From contig NW_006920876.1 of assembly GCF_000417875.1 (NCBI RefSeq), positions 392,939 through 450,344 on the forward strand: a stretch of 57,406 bases of DNA, in the 5' to 3' direction. The number at the start of each line of letters is the position of its first letter. Positions within the stretch are counted from its first letter, which is position 1. A program made the position numbers and the translations under genes. This document shows positions 22,499 to 32,700 of the stretch, piece after piece. The notes beneath the pieces were generated by a model. It saw only the letters and a program-made list of their open reading frames with translations, did no database searches and was not told where the DNA came from. The DNA comes from Pseudozyma flocculosa PF-1 (Eukaryota > Basidiomycota > Ustilaginomycetes > Ustilaginales > Ustilaginaceae).

Positions 22499-23863
22499 AT
22501 GAAGGGATTCAAGCTCAGCGCCCTCCTCGTGGCCAGCGCCCTCGCGCTCTTCTCGGCCACGTCTGATGTCGCCGCCGCTCCGGGCCAGCTGACGACGCGA
22601 CAGAGCCTGATGCAGGTCGAAGGCCTGATGGCGCACAAGGAGGCCTCGCGCCAGCGGTGCCGCGAGCAGGGCCTGTGTGGCAAGTACAACCCGGACGCCA
22701 ACGCACGCCGCGTCGCGCCGCGCGCCGCCACCTGCGTCAACGGCAAGGCGGGCGAGTACCCGTGCCGCAACGTCAACATGCTCGACATGCTCTCGCACAC
22801 CGAGATGGGATCCAAGACCGCCGAGGGCAACGACTGCTGGGGCTGGACCTCGGGCGGACGCGAGTTCGGCCTCGTCGGCCAGACCGACGGCACCGCCTTT
22901 GTCGAGATCAACGCCTCGACCGGCGCCATGAAGTACCTCGGACGCCTCCCCACCCAGACCGTCAACAGCATCTGGAGAGACATCAAGGTGATCGGCAATT
23001 ACGCCTACATCGGCGCCGAGGCTTCGGGCCACGGCCTGCAGATCTTTGACCTGCGCAAGCTCCTCACCGTCACGACGCCCCAGACCTTCACCGCCGGCGC
23101 CGTCTTCAAGGGCTTTGGCTCGTCGCACAACATTGTCAACAGCGCCAACCCCAACGTCATCATCGCCGTCGGCCAGACGACGTGCTCGGGCGGCCCGCAC
23201 TTTGTCGACGTGAGCAACCCGCTGTCGCCCAAGGACCTCGGGTGCTACGGCGGCGACGGCTACACGCACGACGCCCAGTGCGTCACCTACAACGGCCCCG
23301 ACACGGCCTACAAGGGCAAGGAGGTGTGCTTCGCGTACAACGAAGACACGCTCACCATCCTCGACGTGAGCGACAAGCGCAACGTCAAGCTCATCTCGCG
23401 CACGCCGTACCGCGGCAGCGCCTACACCCACCAGGGCTGGCTGACGGACGCGAGCCAGACCTACCTCCTGCTCGACGACGAGCTCGACGAGGAGAAGGCC
23501 ACCGTCTCGGCCGCCGACGGCCACACGCGCACCTACCTCTGGAACATCAAGAACCTCTCCAAGCCCGTCCTCGAGGGCGCCTACCGCTCGCCCGTCACCT
23601 CCATCGACCACAACCAGTACGTCGTCAACGGCTACTCGTACCAGGCCAACTACGCCAGCGGCCTCCGCATCGTCGACGTCCGCAACGTCGCCAACGGCGG
23701 CGGCCTCGCCTCGATGAAGGAGGCCGGCTTCTTTGACGTCCGCCCCGAGGACGACGTCGTCGACTTCTACGGCTCCTGGAACGCCTATCCCTTCCCCAGC
23801 GGCAAGGTGCTCGTCAACTCTATCGAGCGCGGCGCCTACGTCGTCAAGCCGACCTTCAACTAG
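22499..23863 (+). CDS. Secreted choice-of-anchor B / LVIVD-repeat protein
   Basis: A single exon encodes 454 aa. The start has a basic residue then a hydrophobic core (LSALLVASALALF) and an Ala-rich cleavage region near residues 24-26, a clear secretion signal. The mature part carries repeated beta-propeller blades of the LVIVD type: 'LQIFDLRKL', 'PHFVDVSNP', 'LTILDVSDK' and 'LRIVDVRNV'. The choice-of-anchor B family shows this arrangement, including GGDGYTHDAQCV and SIDHNQYV. Cysteines cluster near the N-terminus (CREQGLC) and could form disulphides. The family is widespread in bacteria and occurs in fungi. Ligand and role are unknown; a cell-surface or extracellular binding function is inference. 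The ATG at 22499 is chosen because the signal peptide begins there; upstream in-frame sequence lacks one. Confidence 0.85.
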   Translation: MKGFKLSALLVASALALFSATSDVAAAPGQLTTRQSLMQVEGLMAHKEASRQRCREQGLCGKYNPDANARRVAPRAATCVNGKAGEYPCRNVNMLDMLSHTEMGSKTAEGNDCWGWTSGGREFGLVGQTDGTAFVEINASTGAMKYLGRLPTQTVNSIWRDIKVIGNYAYIGAEASGHGLQIFDLRKLLTVTTPQTFTAGAVFKGFGSSHNIVNSANPNVIIAVGQTTCSGGPHFVDVSNPLSPKDLGCYGGDGYTHDAQCVTYNGPDTAYKGKEVCFAYNEDTLTILDVSDKRNVKLISRTPYRGSAYTHQGWLTDASQTYLLLDDELDEEKATVSAADGHTRTYLWNIKNLSKPVLEGAYRSPVTSIDHNQYVVNGYSYQANYASGLRIVDVRNVANGGGLASMKEAGFFDVRPEDDVVDFYGSWNAYPFPSGKVLVNSIERGAYVVKPTFN

Positions 23864-26767
23864 ACGACGCCGCCGGCCTGAGCAGCGGACGGGAACGACG
23901 CGAGCCCGGTCCTCCTCCATCTCTCTTTCGCCGGCCATTGGGGCAGCGACGCGATGCGAGTCGACGGACCGAGCCTGTATGAAACGATTCACGAACTCTT
24001 GTAACGCTCCATTTTCTGTGGCGAATCTTGATGAGCCCGCCTTGTCAACGGATGGGGGTGTTGCGGCTGTGCAGCGTTCAAAGTGGATAGAGAGCTTCGA
24101 TGTCTGATCGATCGGGCGGGGCTAGGTATAGCCATATCGCGGCGGCTCGCCCTTGCTGGTTCGCACCTAACCACGTCTCCGCCACCGGGCTCTTGGTGAC
24201 AAGCTACGGGAGGCCCGATCATGGTCGGGATCGAACCGGCAGGAGTGGGGTTCCTCGCCCGATGCGCCATCCCTGCACTCTCCAGGCCGTGGCTCGGGGA
24301 CCTTTCCGCTGGCATCAAGGTTCGCCTGATACGATGGCGGCCGGCTTTGCGCCGCCCGGCACGCAGCGCTGCTGAAAACGAGGGAGCTGACTGAACCAGG
24401 CACGCGCCCGCCTTGGCGGCACCCTGTCTCAGGCATGGGCGCTTTTGTCGGGCTGCGTCGAGCGGGACCGCTCCGACGACGGCGGCGACGCCGAGACTGG
24501 CTTGTTTCGATGATCTGCGGCGCACCCGCGAGTCGCAGCGGAGGGTGTCAGCGATGATAGGACACGCCCCCGGCGCGGCGATCAGGTTCAGGGACCAGGG
24601 CAACGCCTTTGCTGTCAAGATCACCGATCGGCTTGTTCGGTATGAGGCCGAAGGTGGGTATGCCATGCCATGACACGCCGTGGCACGGGACGGGCATCAT
24701 GTCGGCGGATCCGCGTGGAGCAAAAGAGAAGAAGCAAAGTGGCGGCGCAGGTCGACTGCACAGCCCCCCTTCTTCAAGGCCAGGAATTCGGCTCATGGGG
24801 AACGCCGACCAAGGTGGCACGGCCAAAAAAGTGATATCCCTCGTCCTGCTGGCAGAAGGTGGTGGGCTCGCCAAGGTGTCGTCGGCCCGATGGTGGCACT
24901 AGTGGGCCCACAGCGCTGCTCCTCTGTGTGTCTGGATGGCACCGAGACTCGCATCGTGCATGCCAACGGTCCCTCGTTCGCTCGCCCGGCGTGTGCCCTG
25001 CTTTGCTGCCATTTGGGAACGCGCGCCCAAGCAGGGACAGGGGCGGGCAAAGGATCCGAAACGGGCGCCGTCGAGACGCACGAGTAGCGGCGTGGTGTTG
25101 ATGTGTTGGTCTCTGCCCCTTCTTGCGCCCTTGCGCCCCATTTTCTGTGCGCTGGTTGCATGATTCGGCTGCGATTTTAAGCTGTCAAAAGGGGGGGGGG
25201 AGGCGGGGGGGAGCGGCGAAGGCGCGGCGCGGATCACGGTTCAGCGGCAAGGAGGCGCAGCACGACCCACGCCATGGCCGATCGACCGCCTCTTCCTCCT
25301 CCCCTCTCCCTTGCCCCTTCTCCTTCCTCGCAGGGACACCCTTGGCCCCCTATTGCCACCTACCGGGTCGACTTTGGTGACGGCAGCAGACGTAACTACA
25401 GGCTAGGGTGCGCACTGCGCTCGCTGGCGGAATCGTCGGGCGTCCGACTGGAATGCGCGCCTCACCTCCCCGTCGCTCCTTTGCCGATGTGACCTCCCGG
25501 CCAACCACTTCGGGAGCACAAAGGCGCAGCGACCTCTCCCGACCGCTGACCGACCGTGCCTCGCTCTGATCGATTCACATCGACGGAGCGTCCCCACGGT
25601 AGGCCGCCCAGCCTCGGCCTCTGCAACGCCTAGCTGTCGTGCCACAAGCAGACTTCGGCCCTGGACGTCGTCGCAACCGCCGTCAGCGTAGAGTGATGCG
25701 CGCGAGTTTTGACGCCGATGGCCACGCAAAGAAGCCGTATCGTACAAGAATGGCATCGTATGTAAACAAGCCGTGACTCCCTGGCACCTCGACGAAGACG
25801 ATGAGGCTGATGCGAGATTGGCGACCTTCCGGCCTTCTAGAAGTCACATTCTTGATGCTGCTGCTGCTGTTGCTGCTGCTGAGATGCTGGCTGTTTGTAG
25901 TCGGCAGCGAGCAAAGGGGTCCCAGATAGAGGTCCATAGGCAGTCCGCCCTTGCTTACCTCGATCGACGACAAAAGCCCGGCCTGCTGGCTGGTCTGCAC
26001 CTGAAGTCCCCTCGCTGCCGTAGCTGTCAGGTGCTTTGCCTGCCGCTCGGTTTGCTATCGCCGCTGACCGCAGGCAGAGGCAGGATCACCACCTCCCTTT
26101 GGCGCCTGTCTTCGGCGGTTCACTCTACCTCACCGGCACCGTACCTGGTAGGCAAAGGCGCGGTTCGCTCGACTGCCGTTTTAGCTCTGCCTAGCCTCTT
26201 GGCGACCTTGCAGCCACCTGCCTGGCCGCGATGCAACTGAGCCATCGCGGCGGTCAGGGAGCCCTGCGCCGGTGCTCCAAGGGGACCTCGCTATGTATGT
26301 ACAGAGTACGCTATGTATACCCGCGCCGTAAACTCCGACCTGTCAGAGATGGTCCCCTCCCCTGCTCACCTTGAACATGGCAAGCCACGACAAGAGCAGC
26401 CCCAGGACGCTCCCCTCTTCGCTCCGCTGACCGCCATTCCCTCGACCATCGACAAGGCCATCCTCATAAGCGCCCGTGACCCGCTCGGCTTCCTCTACTC
26501 CCTCCCCCACCACCACCACCACCACCATCACAACCACACGGCACCGCCTTTCCGTAGCGACCCACGACTCGTGCTTTTTCTGACAACGCCCTTTGTCTAC
26601 ACGCCCTGCACGACACCCTGCTCCAGCATCTTGCTTTGCTGGCCAGCCATTGCCTACACGAGGAGGATACACCGACCCCCTCCGACCATTTCATTCCACC
26701 GCCTGATCGAGCCCGCGATCGACCATCCCGAACAGCGCAGAGGAACCAACCAACATAGCCGGTCACA
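23864..26767. other. 2.9-kb intergenic region
   Basis: No gene is supported. It has a G-rich run near 25191-25213, CTG/TGC triplets near 25854-25882, and a CAC/CAT run near 26510-26530. A B-box-like sequence at 24224-24240 was examined as a tRNA and rejected. The right end holds the promoter of the eIF4E-like gene. Confidence 0.55.
25191..25213. repeat. G-rich homopolymer tract
   Basis: Two G runs (about 10 and 7 bases) separated by a few bases, non-coding. Confidence 0.7.
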
Positions 26768-29240
26768 ATGTCGGTGGGCGTAGCAACTCCGAGCATGACC
26801 GCGACGACAGACATCCTCGGCGGCTCGCCCTTCAAGCCAAGGGACGCAGCTGCAGCGGTCCCGGCCTCGCCCAGCAGCCGCAACGTTCCCAGTGCAAACG
26901 ACCGCCTGATGGAGCTGCGGTGGAGCAATAGCAGATCTCCCAGCAAGCTGCCCAGTCTGAGCGATATCGCCGCACGGTAAGTCGGCACGGATCCCGACCT
27001 CGGCCATGTGCGCTGCCGCCGCGGACCCGATAGGGGCGTGTCGTCCCGCACACAATAATGAGGCATGGACCACCGGCAGACGACGGACGCCTCGCGCCGC
27101 TTGTAGCATCGGAAGCCCGCTTTGGTGGGGCGAGGGTTGACCGGCCATCGTTGGCCAGCGGAGTGCCCCGCAGTACAGCCAGCCAGCCAGACAGTCAGCT
27201 GGAAGCGCGACAGAGGTCCGAGCGGTCGCGCATCATCCCGTCGACGCGCGGATCTCGTTGGCAACGGGCGGGCGGCCAACCACGGCCTCATTTAGCTCTG
27301 GCCGGACTCTGACCTCTGACCCATGCACTGCTCCTCTCCTGCCTCGCTACGTGCAACCACCACGTCCGCCCCGACAGCCTCAACGTGGACAAGGACCACG
27401 CCAACGAGGACGGCGTCCCCCTCTCACCAACCAAGAGCTCCAGCGCCGAGGGTAAGCAGGCCTTCCGTTTCCGTTGCAGCGCCGCCGCCTTGAGTCCCGA
27501 CACTAAAATCTGAGTCGCCGACCTTCGCCATCGCCCTCGTTACTCCGCAGGACGACCGAGACTCGACCTCACAGGCCGACTGCTTCCGACGACGAACCCG
27601 AGCAGCCCCTCGAAGGATGCAGCACGGCCGACCAACGCGATACTAGCCCCATCAAGCCCTTCGAAGCTCAACTCCACCGCGCTAGGAGCGACAGACGGTG
27701 CCCCACTGGCATCCGGCTCCAGCTCGCCGACCAAGCGCCTCGGGCCTAGCGGCCTTCCCAGCCTCGACGAGATCCGCGAGCGCATGGCCAAAAAGGGCCT
27801 CACCGCCGACACGACCTCGACCAACGGCAAGGAAAACAGCCAGCTGCCATCGCCCTCGCCGTCGTTCTCGCTGCTCAAGTTTGGCTCCGGTCCGTTCGAA
27901 GGAGAGACCAGGAAGAAGAGAGCCTCGCCGCCCCCCGCCATCTTTATCCCAGGCAAAGAAGCGCTCCAGACCAGCAACAACTCGGTCATCAAGGACGAGA
28001 GCATCATGCGCCTCGGCACCTCGACGCTGCACCTGGGCAAGCCCGCCTCGCCCAGCCGGACCAACAGCTCCGAGCCGCCCAAGGTCGAGCGCACCATCCT
28101 CCGTCCGGGGACAGGGTCGCTGCCGCCCACGCCGTCCTCCGCCGTCTCGAATTTTGCCATGTCGGTCACTTCGCCCCAGCCCAAGACGCATCCGCTGCAG
28201 CACATGTGGTGAGTCCGGTCGCGATTGCAGGTCAATGTGCGAGCGGCGAGGCCTTGCTGACCAGCAGGTCCGCCTCGCCATCATTGCCCCGCCAGGTCCC
28301 TGTACTTTGACTCGAAGACGTTTAACCCGAGCGCCGCCGTCACGACGCCCAAGTCGTCGACGTTCCCCCCGTCCGAAGGGGCCCAGGATGCGGCGACGTC
28401 CGAGCCTCCGGCGACTCCGACGGTGTCGAGCGCCTCTTGGGAGGCCAACCTCAAGTGCCTCGGAGCATACCGCACCGTCGAGGCCTTTTTCGGCACGTTC
28501 AAGACGCTGCGACGACCATCGCAGCTCGACAAGAGCTCCAACTACCACATCTTCAAGGACGGCATTAAGCCGATGTGGGAGGACCCGTGCAACGCCGACG
28601 GAGGCAAGTGGACGCTCACCTTCCGGCAGAGCAACCCAGGCCTCACCGACCGCAGCTGGATGTGGCTGGTGCTTGCGCTCGTCGGCGAGGAGCTCGACGA
28701 CAACGACGAGGTGACCGGTGCCGTCTGCAGCCTGCGTCCGCGCGGCGACCGGATCTCTGTGTGGCTGCGATCCAAGAACAAAGTGGACCGCGTCAACCAG
28801 ATTGGCCGCAAGGTGCTCCAGCTGCTCGAGCTCGAAAACGAGCCTGGCGTCACGCTCGAGTTTGGCAGCAACACCGGAGCGCCCCTCGAAGGGCCAAGCA
28901 AGTTCATCAGCGTCCAGAACCCGGTCACGCCCGGCGCCACCTTTGCCGGTTCCTCGGCAGCCCAGCGCAGGCAGACGTTCCAGGGATCCGTGCAGATCAA
29001 GGGAGCGCTGGCCAGCCCCAACGGCATCTTTCAGCAGCCGCTGCGCTCGCCGCAGCCCTTGCCCAACGGTGGCCTCCAGCAGCAGCAGCAGCAGGCGGGG
29101 CCCGCCGTGCCTCGCCTCTCGCCCGACCGCAGCCCAGAGCGGCGGGGCACCCACCCGCTCCCCCGCAACCCTTCGCCCGGCAGCCTCGGATCGAGCCTCG
29201 GCGTACAGCTCGGGAGCTCCATGGGGGGTGTACCAGGCTT

Positions 29241-29272
<32 letters not shown>

Positions 29273-29427
29273 GTGGCATGAGCCCAGGCGGAGGTCGCTT
29301 CGGCCCGCCGCTCAGCGTGGCCGGCGCCGGTGCGATGCCGCGGTCGCCCCTCGTCCGAACGCCCAGCTCCCTCATCCCGAACCCCAACCTTCCCATGAAG
29401 GTCCAGGCCGAGAGGATGGCCACCTGA
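26768..29427 (+). CDS. eIF4E-family cap-binding protein with long tails and inserted loop
   Basis: Four exons, 26768-26976, 27378-27451, 27551-28208 and 28296-29427, splice in frame to 690 aa. Residues 1-307 are Ser/Pro-rich and disordered, with two similar motifs, LPSLSDIAAR and LPSLDEIRER. The eIF4E fold begins at HPLQHMW (Trp314). Compared with human eIF4E, Trp43 = W314, Trp56 = W362 (SASWEANLK) and Trp102-Glu103 = W408-E409 (PMWEDP). The Arg/Lys phosphate clamp is kept as Arg in LRPRGDRISVW. So cap binding looks intact. W314 and W362 are 48 residues apart instead of 13, so a Ser/Pro/Thr loop of about 35 residues is inserted beside the cap pocket. The dorsal Trp73, used to bind eIF4G and 4E-BPs, is Phe (TVEAFFGTF). 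The C-tail is Gln/Pro-rich with a poly-Gln run. A regulatory translation factor is more likely than the main eIF4E. Confidence 0.87.
29080..29094 (+). repeat. CAG repeat coding poly-Gln
   Basis: An in-frame CAG array encodes a short Gln run in the C-tail of the eIF4E-like protein. Confidence 0.8.
29245..29271 (+). repeat. CAG repeat coding poly-Gln
   Basis: A second, longer in-frame CAG array encodes about nine Gln near residue 632 of the eIF4E-like protein. Confidence 0.85.
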
Positions 29428-29791
29428 GCCTCTGTCCGCCTCCGCCCCCGCCCGGCCGCGGTCGGGCCGGGGCCAGTCCCGCCCGCCCTCGTTTCCGACC
29501 CCGCCCTCGTTTCCCTCCGAGCATCCGCTGATCTGCTCGCCCAGCACGTTGACCGTCTTCGACCTCGCCCTCGTCGCTCGCTCGCTTCCTCGCTCGCTCA
29601 GTCGCATCCCGTTCGCGCGCCCTCTCGTTGCATCACCCCGCCGCCGGCTCCTCGCACCTCTATTCCCAGGCACCCTCGACATTTGTACCATTTCCAGCTC
29701 ACTCTTCCATTTTCGTATCGACGCCCGACTACACGCCATTCGCTTTCCATCCGCGTCGACTCGCAGCGTTCTTGCTGCACCGCGCCCGCTT
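29428..29791. other. Convergent 3' intergenic spacer
   Basis: A 364-base C/T-rich spacer lies between the eIF4E-like gene (plus) and the quinone reductase gene (minus). It can hold both 3' UTRs; nothing else is seen. Confidence 0.65.
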
Positions 29792-30965
29792 TTAGAGCTT
29801 GACGATGAGCTTTCCGGTGGTGGCGCGCGACTTGATATCGGCGAGGGCCTTTCGGATGCCCTCGGTGGTAAACGGGTACTCGTCATGCACGTGGATCTTG
29901 ACCTTGCCCGATTGGATCATGTCAAAGAGCTCGGCCGAGTAGGTCTCGCGCTCCTCGGACGTGGTGATGTAGTTGAAGAGCGTGGGGCGGCACACTTTGA
30001 CGTTTTTGCCGGCCAGCTTGAGCGGGGTGAAGGCGGGCACGGCGCCCGAGGCGTTGCCGAAGGTGACAATGGTGCCCTTGCGCGCGATCATCTCGAAGCT
30101 GGCCTCCCACGTGTCCTTGCCGACGCCGTCAAAGATGCCCTGGCACCCCTTGCCGCCGGTGATCTTGTCGACCTGGGCTACGAGCTCGTCGAGCCGCTCC
30201 GCGTGGTAGATGAGGGCGTGCTCGGCGCCGTTGGCCCTGGCCAGCTCGGCCTTTGCCTCGGTCGAGACGGTGCCAATCACGTGGGCGCCCACCGCCGAGG
30301 CCATCTGGCACAGCAGCAGGCCCACACCGCCCGCAGCGGCCGTGACCAGGACGTAGTCGCCCTTTTGCACCGGGTACGCCTCGCGGATCAGCGTGAGGGC
30401 TGCCAAGAGGGGAGGGGCAGATGTCAGCGCGCGGAGACGAGGACAGGGTACGGCGAGGCGGGCCGATGACGCACCGGTGAGTCCCTGGAGGTACGATGCG
30501 GCCGCCATGCGCGTGTCGATGCCGTCCGGGATGCGGACGGGGATGTTTTCGTCGACGACGCGGTGCTGGGCGTAGCTGCCGGCGCCGTAGCTGACGACGC
30601 GGTCGCCGACCTTGAGCTTCTGCACCATCTCGCCGACCTGCTCCACGACGCCCGCCGACTCCTGTCCGATGACGACGGGACACTTGAGCGGGTACAGGCC
30701 GCTGTAGTGGTAGGTCTGTAAGAGTGGCGAGGGGTACCAAGGCGAGAAAGGACAGGGCAAGGGCAAGAGGGACCGGAGGTTAGCTGGGATGCTCCGTTGC
30801 TCGAAAAGAAGGTAAAGTGGTGATGCCTGCGTCTATGTAGTTGGCGCCGCAGAATTCGTTCCTGACGAGGACCTGGGTCGGGGTCGGGGTGGGCTTGGGG
30901 ATCTCGCGGACCTCGAGGACCTCGGGGCCGCCCTGTCGCTGGATCTCGACGGCGAGGGTGGTCAT
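29792..30965 (-). CDS. ZTA1: NADPH:quinone oxidoreductase, Zta1/zeta-crystallin type
   Basis: Three exons, 30965-30831, 30715-30475 and 30399-29792, give 327 aa. The protein is a zinc-free medium-chain dehydrogenase/reductase: an N-terminal GroES-like domain (NYID, SGLYPL, GQESAGVV) and a Rossmann domain with AAAGGVG. It ends with the family's FGNASG, RPTLF and TTGKLIVKL. Zeta-crystallin-type enzymes reduce quinones one electron at a time with NADPH and bind AU-rich RNA in some species. Intron 1 appears to use a GC donor (gac|gcaggc); no in-frame GT exists before a stop, while the GC choice restores the expected NYID-TYHYSGLYP junction. Intron 2 is 75 bases with no in-frame stop. An upstream in-frame ATG at 31037 would add a 24-residue basic extension; I prefer 30965 because MTTLAVEI aligns with family starts. 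Confidence 0.88.
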
Positions 30966-31549
30966 GGTGCGGTGTGCGTGCTTGAAAGATGCGGAATGAG
31001 AGAGAACGGAGCGCAGTGGTGGCAGGGAAAGGAGCATGGGAGAGCGGGCGGGACTGGGATCATCGAAGTGAAGGTGGTGGTGGTCGGAGGGGGGGGGGGA
31101 TCGACCGGCGATGGCGCCAACGACCCTCTACATGAGCTAGTCAAGGGCTAACGCCGAGGGAGGGTCGAGGGTCGGAGCGCGCTCGCACAGACCATGCCAC
31201 CGGCCATCCGCTTGCGGGCCTCCACTGCCACAAAGACTCTTCCTTTTGCTTGGGGAGGGGGCGTGGGGACTAGAGGCCAAGGCGGCTTTTGGCCCTCTTT
31301 CCTCGCAGCGCCTCGGTGCAACGGCCAACACCGACGGGACCGTCGGGCTTTCCTTCGCGACTTCCACCTCCTGCTTGCACACACATCTGCACCATCGTCC
31401 TCTGTCGCCATCGGCCCTATTTCTGGCTTCCCACCACGCTGCCCACGCTGCCCACGCTGCCCACGCTCCTCGCACTCGGCCTCGCCGTCCTTTTCGCCCT
31501 CTTCCTCGGCCTCACACCGCGCCCCGCCACGCCGCCGTCTGCCGCCACC
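30966..31549. other. Divergent promoter region, quinone reductase / thioesterase
   Basis: The 584 bases between two divergent start codons hold both promoters. There is a G-rich run near 31088-31100 and a CTGCCCACG repeat near 31438-31470. No further gene is seen. Confidence 0.6.
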
Positions 31550-32529
31550 ATGTCGCTCCTCAAGACGATGGTCATCAACCCCATCTCGGGCGCCAAGCCG
31601 ACCGCCACCCTCTTTATCCTGCACGGCCTGGGCGACTCGAGCGCCGGCTGGTCCGACGTGGCGCAGATGCTCTCGCAGCGCCCCTCGCTCGCCCACGTCC
31701 GCTTTGTGCTGCCCAACGCGCCCATTCAGCCCGTCACGCTCAACATGGGCATGCCCATGCCGTCCTGGTTTGACAGTAGGTCTTCGGCGTCGTGTGCGTC
31801 CGCCCCCGTTGCCTCTCCCTGACCCTCAGCCGGCGCACGGTTGCGACCCTCTTGGCTGCGACGGGCGACACGGCCGGACTCTGATGCCACCACGCTCCTT
31901 CTCTTCCCCTCCATCCGCCCGCCCGCCTGCCCGGCCGCCGCAGTCCTCTCGCTGGACGACATCTCGGGCAAGGAAGACGAGGCGGGCCTGCTCAAGTCGG
32001 CCGACGCCATCAAGAAGCTCATCAACGCCGAAGAGGAGGGCACCGCCTCGGGCCTCGACGGCACCAAGATCGCCAGCCACCGCATCGTCGTCGGCGGCTT
32101 CAGCCAGGGCGGCGCCATCTCGCTCCTCGCCGGCCTCACCCACCCGTCGCCCGTCGCCGGCGTCGTGGCCCTCTCGACCTGGCTCCCGCTCCGCGCCAAG
32201 ATCGCCTCGCTCCGCCACCAGGCCTCGTCCAACCTCCGCGTCTTCCAGGGCCACGGCGACGTCGACCCCGTCGTCCGGTACGAGTACGGCACGCGCACCC
32301 ACGACTTCCTCAAAAACGACCTCGCCATCCCCGACAAGAACCTGTCTTTCAAGACGTATCCCGGCATGCCCCACTCGGCCTGCCCGCAAGAGGTGAGTGG
32401 CGCCGATGCGCGCGGCGCAGGGGGCGCGCAGACCGCTGAGCTCTCCTTCTCCCTGTCGCCTTCCGGTCCAACCCCGCGCAGATTCGGGATATCGCCGAGT
32501 TCCTCGAGGAGGTCATCCCGGCCCAATGA
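31550..32529 (+). CDS. Acyl-protein thioesterase 1
   Basis: Three exons, 31550-31775, 31944-32392 and 32482-32529, give 240 aa, a normal length for the family. The alpha/beta-hydrolase signatures are complete: [10 protein letters not shown], nucleophile Ser129 in GFSQGG, acid Asp183 in GHGDVDPVV and base His219 in [20 protein letters not shown] is also typical. The enzyme removes palmitate from S-acylated proteins such as Ras and G-alpha subunits and can act on lysophospholipids. It is cytosolic; no signal peptide is seen. The ATG has a strong context (gccaccATGtcg). Intron 1 is 168 bases, donor after SWFD; intron 2 is 89 bases. It is convergent with the PIG3-like gene, stop codons about 170 bases apart. 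Confidence 0.95.
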
Positions 32530-32700
32530 GCGGCCGCCTTGCCCGTTGTCGCGTAGACGAACACTGTAACACTATCACAGCCGCACCTTGCCAAGCTGGC
32601 ACCCAAGGACGTAGAAGAGAAGGAAAGAATCATACGCTCGACAAGACGGCGCTCAGTCAGCCACGTGTACATCCCTGCGCAACGGAGGCTCGCCGCGACC
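32530..32700. other. Convergent 3' spacer
   Basis: This 171-base spacer separates the stop codons of the thioesterase and PIG3-like genes. The two 3' UTRs probably overlap. Confidence 0.6.

Noticed and set aside
22460..23992. A 510-codon minus-strand frame opposite the LVIVD gene
   Set aside because: Val/Asp/Gly-rich antisense composition with no motif; the plus strand has a signal peptide and conserved blades.
24200..24300. Possible tRNA on the minus strand (B-box GGTTCGATCCC at 24224-24240)
   Set aside because: The T-arm nearly folds and an A-box-like TGGCGCATCGG lies nearby, but no acceptor stem pairs at the right spacing, position 33 is not T and no D-arm forms.
25773..26240. A 155-codon plus-strand frame
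   Set aside because: Contains a triplet-repeat Ala run and no family signature; no splice context or neighbour supports it.
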